The notes below the pieces were generated by a model, which did no database searches, was not told the origin of the DNA, and saw nothing but the letters and a program-made list of their open reading frames with translations. Positions 63,828 to 64,000 of a stretch of 64,000 bases of DNA are shown piece by piece. How positions within the stretch are numbered: position 1 is the stretch's first letter; every line of letters begins with the position of its first letter. This DNA is from Vicia villosa. Lineage: Eukaryota > Streptophyta > Magnoliopsida > Fabales > Fabaceae. The stretch covers positions 372,001 to 436,000 of the forward strand of contig NW_026705444.1 of NCBI RefSeq assembly GCF_029867415.1, read 5' to 3'. The translations under genes were made by a program, and so were the position numbers.

Positions 63828-64000
63828 AGGAATCCTAATTTTCATTCGGGGAACCCTTTTGACATACACAATTTCTCTGCATTCACGTACATACACCATT
63901 CTCACGGACATTTTTCTTCCATCTAACATTTTCTACAATACCACTTTTATTTTACACTAACTATCTCTACACTCCAAAAATTCCTTATCTCTAACCCTAG

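Larger units (their letters stand above)
63144..64000 (+). mobile_element. Start of a Tat-type LTR, plus sense
   Basis: Begins TGTCATACCCCAAAATTTGC inside the copia pol frame and runs off the window. GACCT at 63139-63143 would be its left target duplication. It has a tRNA-like segment at 63392-63465 and a TATA box at 63819; the rest is AT-rich. Confidence 0.8.

Overview
The window is transposable-element sequence from a plant nuclear genome, almost certainly a legume of tribe Fabeae (pea, vetch, Lathyrus or lentil). The grounds are a 21 kb Ogre (Ty3/Tat) element with 4.67 kb LTRs, a Maximus/SIRE-like copia end, Cassandra (5S-carrying TRIM), Tekay-like LTRs and a plant L1-type LINE. No intact host gene was found. 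The only host-like coding signal is a broken B3-domain-like exon series at about 52.13-52.74 kb.

Layout, left to right. 1-3.6 kb: end of a minus-sense Tat element (partial LTR, polypurine-tract structure, hairpin-bearing 63-bp satellite). 3.6-5.8 kb: 3' end and LTR of a Maximus/SIRE-like copia element, abutting a decayed minus-strand LINE. 5.8-47.0 kb: that LINE, split by a nest of insertions. A solo Tekay-like LTR (TSD GTGCT) sits in the LINE. A 12.9 kb non-coding Tat element (TSD ATACA) sits in the solo LTR. A 21,157 bp Ogre (TSD TCAGG, 19769-40925) sits in one LTR of the Tat element. Cassandra separately splits the LINE N-terminus at 46.0-46.8 kb. 48.1-51.7 kb: a plus-sense Tat-type LTR. 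52.1-52.7 kb: the B3-like remnant, cut by a Tekay-like LTR that carries a second solo LTR (TSD CTATA). 56.4-59.3 kb: another Tat-type LTR with a foldback MITE in a TA microsatellite. 59.3-63.1 kb: a minus-strand copia element with intact RT-RNase H coding. From 63,144: the start of another Tat-type LTR.

The Ogre encodes, on the minus strand, ORF1, gag, protease, RT-RNase H, an extra archaeal-type RNase H and integrase. A putative intron lies between protease and RT. It is broken by only a few in-frame stops, each one C-to-T step from a Gln codon. Its LTRs differ at about 15 sites (by eye), so it is young. The 12.9 kb element shares its termini, PBS and PPT context but has no genes, so it looks like an Ogre-dependent parasite.

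Two structural themes are the main novelty. First, the satellites inside the Tat elements are arrays of short hairpins whose stems vary in a compensatory way between units. Second, LTRs of unrelated families carry clusters of short palindromes (GTCGAC or GTAATCGATTAC) with the same 21-22 / 40-51 bp spacing. All comparisons were made by reading; no alignment, folding or database search was run.
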